NCBI GenBank assembly: GCA_947585595.1
Contig: CANPXB010000014.1
Span: 1-38,416 of the forward strand
From: an uncultured Bacilli bacterium
GTDB taxonomy: Bacteria > Bacillota_I > Bacilli_A > RF39 > UBA660
Length of the DNA stretch: 38,416 nt
Direction: 5' to 3'
Shown here one piece after another: positions 29,914 through 36,473 of the stretch (positions are counted from its first letter, which is position 1; each line of letters opens with the position of its first letter). Under the pieces are notes generated by a model. The model had not been told where the DNA came from. It made no database searches and saw only the letters and a program-made list of their open reading frames with translations. A program made the position numbers and the translations under genes.

Positions 29914-31416
29914 ATGAGTAGAGTATATTTTTATCAAGGTTTATCTTTAAGACAATATTGTGCTGAAAACGATATTAAATATTCCCGTATTCTAGCTCGT
30001 ATTAATGATTTTAAAAAAATTAACCCAGATTTACCAGTTCCTGAAATAATTAAAAAAGCTATCGAAGATTACCAAGACCCTCGTTGTCGCTTTACTTATC
30101 AAGGAATGTCTTTAAGACAGTATTGTCTTACTCATGACTATAACTTTCAAAGAATCTATCGTCAAATAAAAGATTTAACTAATATAGACGAAATAAATCA
30201 TAGATTAAGTGTTTACTTTGCCGATGATCCAACTAAACGCATTCCCCGTTATAAAATAGGAGGATTAAGTTTAAAGAAATATTGTGATTTAAAAGGTTAT
30301 ATTTATCCAACATTAAAAACTTATATTGCTAATATTCGCGAAACTAATCCTAAATATAGTGATGATGAAATAGTATCTGCTGCTATAGAGTATTACAAAC
30401 AACATCACGAATATAAAGAAATATGGTTTTATCATGGTGAAAGACTAGTTGATTTTTGTAAAAGAAATAATTTATCTTATGCTAATATTTTTAGTTACTT
30501 AGATCATATGAATATACCTAATCCTCAAGACATATCTGATGAAGAATTAAATGAAGCTATCAAAAAATATCATTTAAAGATTCGTAAAGATGCTTTTGCT
30601 AGATTAAATAATTGTCAAACTGAAGAAGAATACCAAGAAATAATTACTATTCTAAATATTGATAAAGCATCAGTTGATTTAGTAAAAACTTTTAATTACA
30701 GTACTATAAGAGCTATATACTTTGTATGGTATTTTGGTAAAGAACAAAATGGTAAAATATCATTAGACGTTAAAAGAATTAATACAGTCTTAAGATGTGT
30801 AGGTCGTATTGACTTATTTGAAATAAACTTTTTACTTGGCTACTATTATTCTGGAATATATGATACAAGACAATTAATTTATAATAAAATATTTTTAAGT
30901 ATTCGTAAAATAGTTAGTGATTTAAGCAAAATATATCATATTCTTCCCAATAGTGATTATTATCTAGAATTAAAATCAGAGGCTGACCTTTTAGCTTTTG
31001 AGTTTATTGAACGAACAAATTCTAGATATATTGGTCAAATAATTAGTTATATGAATGCTTATATTACTGGTTGTTTAAAAAGAAAAATTCTTAGAGATTT
31101 AAAAGAAAATGATAAACTAAGTCTAAATAGTAAAATAAAATATGATAGCAAGAAAGAATTTCTTGATAATTTATCTGATTCTTCTTCAATGGTTGATACT
31201 TCATACTTTAGTGATGAAATGCTTAATATTATTAAATCCCTAACTTCATTAGAACAAAAATATATTATTTTAAGATTTCAAAATTTATTAGACGATGAAG
31301 AAATAGCTGCAATCCTACATATGCCTTTAGAAGATGTCATAATTCTGCAAAATCAAACCCTAACAAAATTAAAAAATAACAATCAAATAAATAAATTAAT
31401 GTTAAAAAGGAGTTAA
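29914..31416 (+). CDS. Sigma-factor-like protein with four N-terminal repeats
   Basis: 500 residues. The N-terminal ~215 residues are four copies of a 50-58 residue unit: GLSLRQYCAENDIKYSRILA, GMSLRQYCLTHDYNFQRIYR, GLSLKKYCDLKGYIYPTLKT and GERLVDFCKRNNLSYANIFS. Three of the four are followed by an amphipathic helix of the type PEIIKKAIEDY. Each unit looks like a helix-turn-helix. The middle (~220-340) is helical. The end resembles sigma-70: ~350-400 like region 2 (LAFEFIERTNSRYIGQIISY then MNAYITGCLKRKILRDLKE), and ~438-492 like region 4 (LTSLEQKYIILRFQNLLDDE then EIAAILHMPLEDVIILQNQT). It is probably an alternative sigma factor or transcription regulator; promoter and targets unknown. The start is ATG after CAGGGGGA. 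Confidence 0.75.
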   Translation: MSRVYFYQGLSLRQYCAENDIKYSRILARINDFKKINPDLPVPEIIKKAIEDYQDPRCRFTYQGMSLRQYCLTHDYNFQRIYRQIKDLTNIDEINHRLSVYFADDPTKRIPRYKIGGLSLKKYCDLKGYIYPTLKTYIANIRETNPKYSDDEIVSAAIEYYKQHHEYKEIWFYHGERLVDFCKRNNLSYANIFSYLDHMNIPNPQDISDEELNEAIKKYHLKIRKDAFARLNNCQTEEEYQEIITILNIDKASVDLVKTFNYSTIRAIYFVWYFGKEQNGKISLDVKRINTVLRCVGRIDLFEINFLLGYYYSGIYDTRQLIYNKIFLSIRKIVSDLSKIYHILPNSDYYLELKSEADLLAFEFIERTNSRYIGQIISYMNAYITGCLKRKILRDLKENDKLSLNSKIKYDSKKEFLDNLSDSSSMVDTSYFSDEMLNIIKSLTSLEQKYIILRFQNLLDDEEIAAILHMPLEDVIILQNQTLTKLKNNNQINKLMLKRS

Positions 31417-31417
31417 T

Positions 31418-31840
31418 ATGTTTAAATTTAATAAATTAGAAGAACTAAAAGAACAAATAACTATTGAAAAATTTAAAGGTAAAATATACCATGTTAAAAC
31501 CAAAGAAATGGAGTACTATGACTCTTTATCCTTTGATATAGATGGTAATTTTGCTAATCATCAAGTATCAATTAGTTTTGAACTTAATTGCCCATTACAA
31601 GACTTACTTAAAATAGAATCATATAAAACAACTTCCTTTGATTCTTATATCGAAGGTTCTGATTTATTTTTTACTATTGATGGTAAAATGGGCTTTATCA
31701 CTAATTATCATTCTAAAATAACTAGATGGATAAAAAATAAATATATCATTGAAATCTGTTTTGTTAGTGATATTAATTCTGATTCTGATTCTTCTCATTT
31801 TGCTGGTGAAATTGAAATCGATTTAGACTTAGATAGATAA
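31418..31840 (+). CDS. Unknown 140-residue protein paired with the sigma-like gene
   Basis: No family is recognised. It is soluble, acidic and beta-rich (YYDSLSFDIDGNFANHQVSI, then SYIEGSDLFFTIDGKMGFIT), with a D/S-rich end. It starts one base after the sigma-like gene stop, behind AAAAAGGAG, so the two are surely cotranscribed and probably coupled. That position would suit an anti-sigma factor or other partner, but the sequence gives no independent support for this. No strong terminator is seen between it and the csp promoter; only a weak AAATTTAAATTT palindrome. Confidence 0.7.
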   Translation: MFKFNKLEELKEQITIEKFKGKIYHVKTKEMEYYDSLSFDIDGNFANHQVSISFELNCPLQDLLKIESYKTTSFDSYIEGSDLFFTIDGKMGFITNYHSKITRWIKNKYIIEICFVSDINSDSDSSHFAGEIEIDLDLDR

Positions 31841-31896
31841 TTATTTATAAAAAAATAAAGAAATTTAAATTTTCGACAACAACCGACTTTGGGATA

Positions 31897-31905
31897 TGGC
31901 ATAAT
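31897..31905 (+). promoter_or_regulatory. Extended -10 promoter of csp
   Basis: TGGCATAAT, with a possible -35 TCGACA at 31873-31878 at a long 21-base spacing. The leader is only about 25 bases, unlike the long thermoregulated leader of E. coli cspA. Confidence 0.5.
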
Positions 31906-31936
31906 ATCAATGTGCTAAGCTAGAGGAGGAATAAAA

Positions 31937-32146
31937 ATGGAAAGTAAAGTAAAATGGTTTAATAATGAAAAAGGATATGGATTTATAGAATATAAGGAGA
32001 ATGAAGATATATTTGTTCATTATTCAGCTATTCTACAGGATGGTTATAAAACTTTAAATCAAGGAGACAATGTTTATTTTGATTTAGTTGAAACAGCTAA
32101 AGGCTATCAAGCTAAAAACGTTCAACAAATCCATCAAGCAATTTAA
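31937..32146 (+). CDS. Cold-shock protein (CspA family)
   Basis: 69 residues, the full single cold-shock domain. It is an OB-fold RNA chaperone that melts mRNA structure. RNP1 is KGYGFIEY and RNP2 is DIFVHYS, and the start [13 protein letters not shown] is diagnostic. The ribosome site AGAGGAGG is the strongest in the window, which fits high expression. It is followed by a structured 3' region and a terminator, and the hisS leader promoter begins inside the terminator's T run. Confidence 0.97.
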   Translation: MESKVKWFNNEKGYGFIEYKENEDIFVHYSAILQDGYKTLNQGDNVYFDLVETAKGYQAKNVQQIHQAI

Positions 32147-32147
32147 A

Positions 32148-32253
32148 ACTTAGAAGTATTAAACATTAGATAATTGATTTACCAAAAAATATTATATTTA
32201 TGTTTAGCACATCATGATTAGTAAATCATCAATAAAGTTTAGTATTAATAAGT
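32148..32253 (+). repeat. Long imperfect inverted repeat in the csp 3' untranslated region
   Basis: The arms 32148-32182 and 32221-32253 pair as ACTTA/TAAGT, GTATTAAAC/GTTTAGTAT (two G-U) and TGATTTAC/GTAAATCA, with internal loops between. The apical part contains TTAGCACAT (32204-32212), the exact complement of ATGTGCTAA (31910-31918) at the 5' end of the csp transcript. It is upstream of, and separate from, the terminator. It may stabilise the mRNA or yield a small RNA; this is inference. Confidence 0.5.
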
Positions 32254-32257
32254 ATAT

Positions 32258-32286
32258 AATAGCTACTTCATGTAGCTATTTTTTTT
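32258..32286 (+). terminator. csp terminator
   Basis: AATAGCTAC (32258-32266) pairs with GTAGCTATT (32272-32280), loop TTCAT, followed by T to 32286. The last two T belong to the TTGACA of the next promoter. Confidence 0.85.
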
Positions 32287-32313
32287 GACAAAATATTTGT
32301 TTCGTATTAAGAT
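32285..32313 (+). promoter_or_regulatory. Promoter of the hisS leader transcript
   Basis: A perfect TTGACA at 32285-32290 abuts the csp terminator. The best spaced -10 is TAAGAT (32308-32313, spacer 17); GATAAT (32311-32316) is an alternative at spacing 20. The start site falls near 32320, just before the leader-peptide ribosome site. Confidence 0.6.
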
Positions 32314-32337
32314 AATAACATGAAAGGGAAGATTACT

Positions 32338-32397
32338 ATGTTAGAATTATTAAATTTACATGTACATCATCATAATAATCTACACTTGTTTAAATAA
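32338..32397 (+). CDS. Histidine-rich leader peptide of hisS
   Basis: A 19-residue ORF, MLELLNLHVHHHNNLHLFK, stop TAA at 32395-32397. It is preceded by AAAGGGA (32323-32329) at normal spacing. Five of 19 codons are His, four of them within five codons (32359-32373, His-Val-His-His-His), plus CAC at 32383. Such enrichment, placed directly before mutually exclusive hairpins and a synthetase for the same amino acid, is the hallmark of a ribosome-stalling leader peptide, as in enterobacterial his operons. The peptide itself needs no further function. Confidence 0.85.
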   Translation: MLELLNLHVHHHNNLHLFK

Positions 32398-32490
32398 CAA
32401 ACGTTATGGTAACAAGTGTTATTTGTGATGCTTGTTACTTGTATATAATAAATAACTTTTAGAACTATACAAGTCGTATAGTTCTTTTTT
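32382..32490 (+). promoter_or_regulatory. Ribosome-mediated transcription attenuator of hisS
   Basis: Segment 1 (ACACTTGTT, 32382-32390, in the leader ORF) pairs with segment 2 (AACAAGTGT, 32411-32419). Segment 2, as GTAACAAG (32409-32416), pairs instead with segment 3 (CTTGTTAC, 32431-32438). Segment 3, as ACTTGTATA (32437-32445), pairs with segment 4 (TATACAAGT, 32466-32474). Segment 4, as AGAACTATAC (32461-32470), forms the terminator with GTATAGTTCT (32476-32485) and six T. A ribosome stalled at the early His codons leaves 1:2 free to form, so 3:4 blocks termination. A ribosome reaching the stop covers segment 1, so 2:3 forms and the terminator folds. The pairings are seen; the mechanism is inferred. 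Confidence 0.8.
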
Positions 32491-32526
32491 AGTAATAAGC
32501 ATCGAAAAAGAAAGAAGGAGATAAAA

Positions 32527-33828
32527 ATGATAATACAAAATGTTAAAGGTGGTTATGATTTCTTACCTAAAGAACAAAAAATTAGAAATTATATTAATGG
32601 TGTTTTAAAAAGTACTTTTGAAAACTATGGTTATCAACCAATTGAAACTAGTATTCTATGTTACTTTGATATGTTAGCTGGTAAATATGATGAAAATAAT
32701 GATATCTTAAATGAAATATATAAACTAACTGATCAAGGTAATCGTAAATTAGGACTTCGTTATGACTTAACTGTTCCATTTGCTAAATTTATTGCATTAA
32801 ATAAAAATGAAATTAAATTACCATTTAAAAGATATGAAATAAATAAAGTCTTCCGTGATGGTCCAGTAAAAGTTGGCAGAGATCGTGAATTTACTCAATG
32901 TGATGTTGATGTAGTAGGTTTAGATAATCAAATGATTGAAGCTGAATTATTAAGTCTTTATGTTGATGCTTTTACTAAATTAAATATTGAAATAATAATT
33001 AAATTCAATAGCCGTAATCTTATGAGTGGTTTAATAAAAGAAGCTGGTGTTAAAGAAGAATTAATTTCTAGTACTATTACTATCTTAGATAAAATAGATA
33101 AACTATCTAAAGAAGAATTAGCTAAAGAATTACTTAATATTGACTTAACTGAAACTGAAATAAAAACTTTATTAGATTACTTTACTTTAGATTTAACTAA
33201 GTTAAATAAAAAATTTAAAAATACTACAAATGAATTAATTATTAAAGGTTTAACCGAATTAAATAATTTAGTAGAGTTTATCAAGAAATTAGGTCTTGAA
33301 GATTATTGTATCTTTACTTCATCACTTGCTCGTGGTCAAGATTATTATACTGGTAATGTTTTTGAAGTATATGAAAAAAATGGTAAATTAAGTGCTGCTA
33401 TTGGTGGGGGAGGTCGTTATGATAAAATGATTACTGACTTCATTAATGATGGTAATTCTTATCCAGCTGTTGGTATTAGTTTTGGTTTAACATCTATTTT
33501 TGAACTTTTAAAAAATGATGAAACTTTAAACAATAATACATCCCTAGATTTATATATTATTCCTTTAGGTACTAAGTCCGAAAGTTTAAAACTAGCAAAT
33601 AAGTTACGTCAATATAATTTAAATATCGATATCGAAATGAATGATAAAAAAATTAAAAAAAGTTTAGATTACTGTAATAAAGAAAATATACCTTATGTTA
33701 TTATTCTTGGTGAAGATGAAATTAATAATCAAACATTTAATTTACGTAATATGAATACTAAAGAAGAATACCCAATTAAATTTAATAATTTAGAAAGTGT
33801 TTATAACATAATTAAAAAGGATAGATAA
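32527..33828 (+). CDS. hisS: Histidyl-tRNA synthetase
   Basis: 433 residues, typical of bacterial HisRS. It charges tRNA-His. Class II motif 2 and the surrounding HisRS wording are present (YEINKVFRDGPVKVGRDREF followed by TQCDVDVVG), as is the histidine-specific signature SLARGQDYYTGNVFEVY and motif 3-type GGGGRYDKMITDF. The N-terminal VKGGYDFLPKEQ corresponds to the usual KGTxDxLP. A C-terminal anticodon-binding domain ends it (LDLYIIPLGTKSESLKLANK). The start is ATG after AGAAGGAGATAAAA. It is regulated by the leader peptide and attenuator upstream rather than a T-box. Its stop lies in a hairpin shared with the convergent gene. Confidence 0.96.
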   Translation: MIIQNVKGGYDFLPKEQKIRNYINGVLKSTFENYGYQPIETSILCYFDMLAGKYDENNDILNEIYKLTDQGNRKLGLRYDLTVPFAKFIALNKNEIKLPFKRYEINKVFRDGPVKVGRDREFTQCDVDVVGLDNQMIEAELLSLYVDAFTKLNIEIIIKFNSRNLMSGLIKEAGVKEELISSTITILDKIDKLSKEELAKELLNIDLTETEIKTLLDYFTLDLTKLNKKFKNTTNELIIKGLTELNNLVEFIKKLGLEDYCIFTSSLARGQDYYTGNVFEVYEKNGKLSAAIGGGGRYDKMITDFINDGNSYPAVGISFGLTSIFELLKNDETLNNNTSLDLYIIPLGTKSESLKLANKLRQYNLNIDIEMNDKKIKKSLDYCNKENIPYVIILGEDEINNQTFNLRNMNTKEEYPIKFNNLESVYNIIKKDR

Positions 33829-33847
33829 CTTACATATCTATCCTTTT
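33815..33847. terminator. Bidirectional terminator holding both convergent stop codons
   Basis: AAAAGGATAGAT (33815-33826) pairs with ATCTATCCTTTT (33836-33847), 12 bp, loop of 9. The hisS TAA (33826-33828) and the minus-strand gene's TAG (33838-33840) both lie in it. Confidence 0.8.
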
Positions 33848-34650
33848 AATAAGCCTTCAAAGAATTGTTTTACTTTTTTACCAAAAGTTAACTTTTGACC
33901 TTTATTATTTTCTTTTTCTTCTTCTTTAGTTTTAATCTTTACACTTGTAATAAGTGCTTTCCCATCATCACTTAACTTCTTAGTTTCTTCAAAGTCACCT
34001 AAAAATTCATTACATTCCATATTATTCATAATTAATAAGCTTAAAGCTGATTGTAATAAACTCATTGGAATTTTATCATTCTCTTTTAATTCTTGACCAT
34101 CAGTACGATATAAAAAGACTTGCATTGGATTAATTCCTTGTTTAACTTCATATCCTGCACTCTTATCATCAGCTTCTATTTTAAATCCATCATTATCAAT
34201 AACTTCTGGAAAAGGTATGGAAATAAAACCTTGTTTAAACCATAATACTCTTGGTAAAGCCGCAAATTTATGATCTAATAATTCATGTCTATTTCTTAGA
34301 TCCATATTCTTTTTACGTTCTTCTAATGGTAAAGCATTAAACTTATTAGCTATCTCATTCATTTCATCTTGAATTGCTTGACCATGATCTATTAACTCTT
34401 TTTCACTAAGTTTATAATAATCCTTAAAATTTATAATCCAATCAGCATCTTTAAAAAACTTAATAGCTACTGGATCATCAAAACGGACAAACTCACTATT
34501 ATTACTTCCATTAATAATAACAATACCATTACCAAATACTTGTGTCACAATACAGGCAGGTATAGCTTCATCTGAATGCATTAAAACTGCTAAATCATCT
34601 AATTGAACATAAACAACTTCTTGATTATCTTCAATATTAAAAACCTTCAT
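33838..34650 (-). CDS. Unknown 270-residue protein, divergent to the WXG/NlpC gene
   Basis: No family is recognised. It is soluble, with no signal peptide. The N-terminal half has VVYVQLDDLAVLMHSDEAIP and FGNGIVIINGSNNSEFVRFD, beta-rich. A Lys/Glu/Asn-rich helical stretch follows (DHGQAIQDEMNEIANKFNAL), then VLWFKQGFISIPFPEVI and MQVFLYRTDGQEL. A basic amphipathic tail ends it (LTFGKKVKQFFEGLLKG) that might touch the membrane. The start is ATG behind ACAGGTGG. It shares a short intergenic region with the divergent WXG/NlpC-P60 gene, so a related role (for instance a helper of that secreted protein) is possible but unsupported by motif. Confidence 0.78.
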   Translation of the reverse strand: MKVFNIEDNQEVVYVQLDDLAVLMHSDEAIPACIVTQVFGNGIVIINGSNNSEFVRFDDPVAIKFFKDADWIINFKDYYKLSEKELIDHGQAIQDEMNEIANKFNALPLEERKKNMDLRNRHELLDHKFAALPRVLWFKQGFISIPFPEVIDNDGFKIEADDKSAGYEVKQGINPMQVFLYRTDGQELKENDKIPMSLLQSALSLLIMNNMECNEFLGDFEETKKLSDDGKALITSVKIKTKEEEKENNKGQKLTFGKKVKQFFEGLLKG

Positions 34651-34667
34651 AAAACCACCTGTTAACT

Positions 34668-34695
34668 ATCATAACATAAATACTCAAATAAACAA
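34668..34695 (-). promoter_or_regulatory. Minus-strand promoter of the unknown 270-residue gene
   Basis: On the minus strand: TTGTTT (34695-34690), a 16-base spacer, TATGAT (34673-34668) preceded by TGT (TGTTATGAT). Confidence 0.5.
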
Positions 34696-34702
34696 ACAAA
34701 TA

Positions 34703-34711
34703 TGTTATAAT
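34703..34711 (+). promoter_or_regulatory. Extended -10 promoter of the WXG/NlpC-P60 gene
   Basis: TGTTATAAT, 21 bases before the ATG. It lies about 30 bp from the divergent -10. No clear -35. Confidence 0.6.
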
Positions 34712-34732
34712 AAAATAGTGAGGTAGATAGAT

Positions 34733-35788
34733 ATGAATTATGCGTCAGTTGCTAGTAGTATTAATACATCTTTAACTGGCTTTGAAAACTTAGCTAGTCA
34801 ATTAAATGATGTTTCTTTTAGTTCAGTATGGAGTGGTGATGCTTATACTACTCAATCTAATAATTTAACTCAAACTATTCAAAAATTAAAATCAGAAATT
34901 AGTTATATTAAAACTTTTACTAGTGCTCTAAATAAATTACAAGAATATAAAAATAATAAAGAATCTTTAGAAAGTTTACGTAGTCAATATAGTAGTCTAG
35001 CTAATACCGAAGAAAATGCTAGTGCCAGGAGTAGTTTATCTAGCCAAATAAGTAGTTTAGAAACAGAAAATTCTAATTTGAAATCATCAATTATTAGTTT
35101 ATTAAGTACAATATCAGGTATTTCTAATGATATCGAAACAGTTTCGTATGTTCCACAAGAAGACTATAAAGCTTATGCTGAACAAATATCTGATCTATAT
35201 AATTGGAATGAACAAGGTCGTCTAGCTTTATTATATAAAGATTCATTATTTAACTATGTATCTCCAGAACAAGTTGAAACTGAATTAAATAGTATTAAAA
35301 ATCAATACAATGGTCGTAATGCTGCTGTTAATTGTGCTGTTGGTTTAATGCATATTGCTGCTGAAGTTGGTAAAAAAATTGGTTATTTAGATGAAAGATA
35401 TGATGGAGATACTCACTATAGTACTCATAATCCTGAAACTTTCCCATTATCAGAAGTTATAAATGGTACAGATTGTAGTTCATTTGTATCTTGGGCTGTT
35501 AACCAAGGTGCTATTGGTAACTTTACTACTCATTCAACTAAGGACTTTAAGACTGTTGGTAATCCAATAGCTTTCAATGTTGCGCGTCCTGGTGATATTA
35601 TTGTCTCTAATAATTCTCATGTTGGTTTAATTGTTGAAAATCATCCAGAAGGTAATTACTTCTTAGTTGCTGAAGAGGGTGGCGAAGATCGTGGTCTTGT
35701 AGTCCAAAAAAGACCTTATAGCAGTCTAGAAAATTTCAAAGCTCGTGACCTATCTTATGTTTATGGTGAAAATGCTACAATTGTTTAA
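34733..35788 (+). CDS. WXG-type N-terminus fused to an NlpC/P60 peptidoglycan hydrolase domain
   Basis: 351 residues. Residues 1-~90 look like a WXG100-type helical hairpin: a first helix with Leu/Phe spacing, the turn W33-S-G35 (VWSGDAYTTQ), then a second helix. A Ser/Glu/Leu-rich coiled coil runs to ~130 (SLSSQISSLETENSNLKSSI). From ~205 to 345 lies an NlpC/P60 cysteine peptidase domain: C248 in NGTDCSSFVSWAVNQG, H296 in NNSHVGLIVEN, and the RPGDIIV strand before it. There is no signal peptide, so export by a type VII (WXG100/ESX-like) route would explain a wall-cutting domain. The export route is inferred. The start is ATG after GTGAGGTAGAT. Confidence 0.83.
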   Translation: MNYASVASSINTSLTGFENLASQLNDVSFSSVWSGDAYTTQSNNLTQTIQKLKSEISYIKTFTSALNKLQEYKNNKESLESLRSQYSSLANTEENASARSSLSSQISSLETENSNLKSSIISLLSTISGISNDIETVSYVPQEDYKAYAEQISDLYNWNEQGRLALLYKDSLFNYVSPEQVETELNSIKNQYNGRNAAVNCAVGLMHIAAEVGKKIGYLDERYDGDTHYSTHNPETFPLSEVINGTDCSSFVSWAVNQGAIGNFTTHSTKDFKTVGNPIAFNVARPGDIIVSNNSHVGLIVENHPEGNYFLVAEEGGEDRGLVVQKRPYSSLENFKARDLSYVYGENATIV

Positions 35789-35811
35789 AGCTTAAGTAAT
35801 TGAGCTTTTTC
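35787..35811 (+). terminator. Terminator of the WXG/NlpC-P60 gene
   Basis: AAAGCTTA (35787-35794) pairs with TGAGCTTT (35801-35808, one G-U), then a T-rich run. The stop codon TAA (35786-35788) overlaps the stem. Confidence 0.65.
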
Positions 35812-35867
35812 TTTTTTCTTAAATACTTTTGTATTATAATAAACTTGTTATAAACTGGAGGATTATT

Positions 35868-36443
35868 ATGCAAGAAATTATTAATAAAGTATATGACGAA
35901 GTAAAAAGAAGATGTGAAGCCGAAACTAATTTTTATGGCATGGGTGCTTGGGATCATCATATCGAACTTGTTTATAAATTAGCAGTTGCTAACAGTAAAA
36001 AATATGGTGCTGATAAAGACATAGTTGCTTTATCAGCTTTATTACATGATATAGCATCTGTTACTAATAAAGATTTCACGGAAGAACATCATATAATTGG
36101 AGCGGAGATAGCTGAAGAATTATTAACTGAATATGGCTTAGAAAAAGATAAAATACAATTAATAAAAAAATGTATTTTAAACCATCGTGGAAGTCGTCTA
36201 GCTAAGAAAACAACTCCTGAAGAAATATGTCTTGCTGATAGTGATGCTATGGCTCACTTCTATAGTATTCCATCACTTCTAAGAATGGTTTACGCTGAAA
36301 AGAAACTATCTATCGATGAAGGTGCCAAATTCGTCTTAGATAAACTAACTAGAAGTTATAATAAACTAAGTGATCAAGGTAAAAAACTAGTATCTAAAAG
36401 ATATGAAGCAGCTAAATTATTCCTAGCTAATGATATCAATTAA
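35868..36443 (+). CDS. HD-domain phosphohydrolase
   Basis: 192-residue frame from the ATG at 35868, behind CTGGAGG; an upstream in-frame ATG at 35829 lies within the promoter (TATAAT at 35835-35840) and is rejected. The HD superfamily metal site is clear: H30/H31 in WDHHIELVYKLA, the H60-D61 pair in SALLHDIASV, a third His in EEHHIIGAEIA, then NHRG and ADSDAMAHF with the last Asp. It resembles the YedJ-like cytosolic HD hydrolases of general phosphohydrolase type; the substrate is unknown. It is probably cotranscribed with the gene 30 bases downstream. Confidence 0.86.
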   Translation: MQEIINKVYDEVKRRCEAETNFYGMGAWDHHIELVYKLAVANSKKYGADKDIVALSALLHDIASVTNKDFTEEHHIIGAEIAEELLTEYGLEKDKIQLIKKCILNHRGSRLAKKTTPEEICLADSDAMAHFYSIPSLLRMVYAEKKLSIDEGAKFVLDKLTRSYNKLSDQGKKLVSKRYEAAKLFLANDIN

Positions 36444-36473
36444 TGATAAAATTATAATAAGAAGATGATATAT

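Noticed and set aside
32251-32260. TATATAAT as a promoter upstream of the hisS leader
   Set aside because: It overlaps the csp terminator stem and lacks a -35; the TTGACA promoter just downstream explains the leader better.
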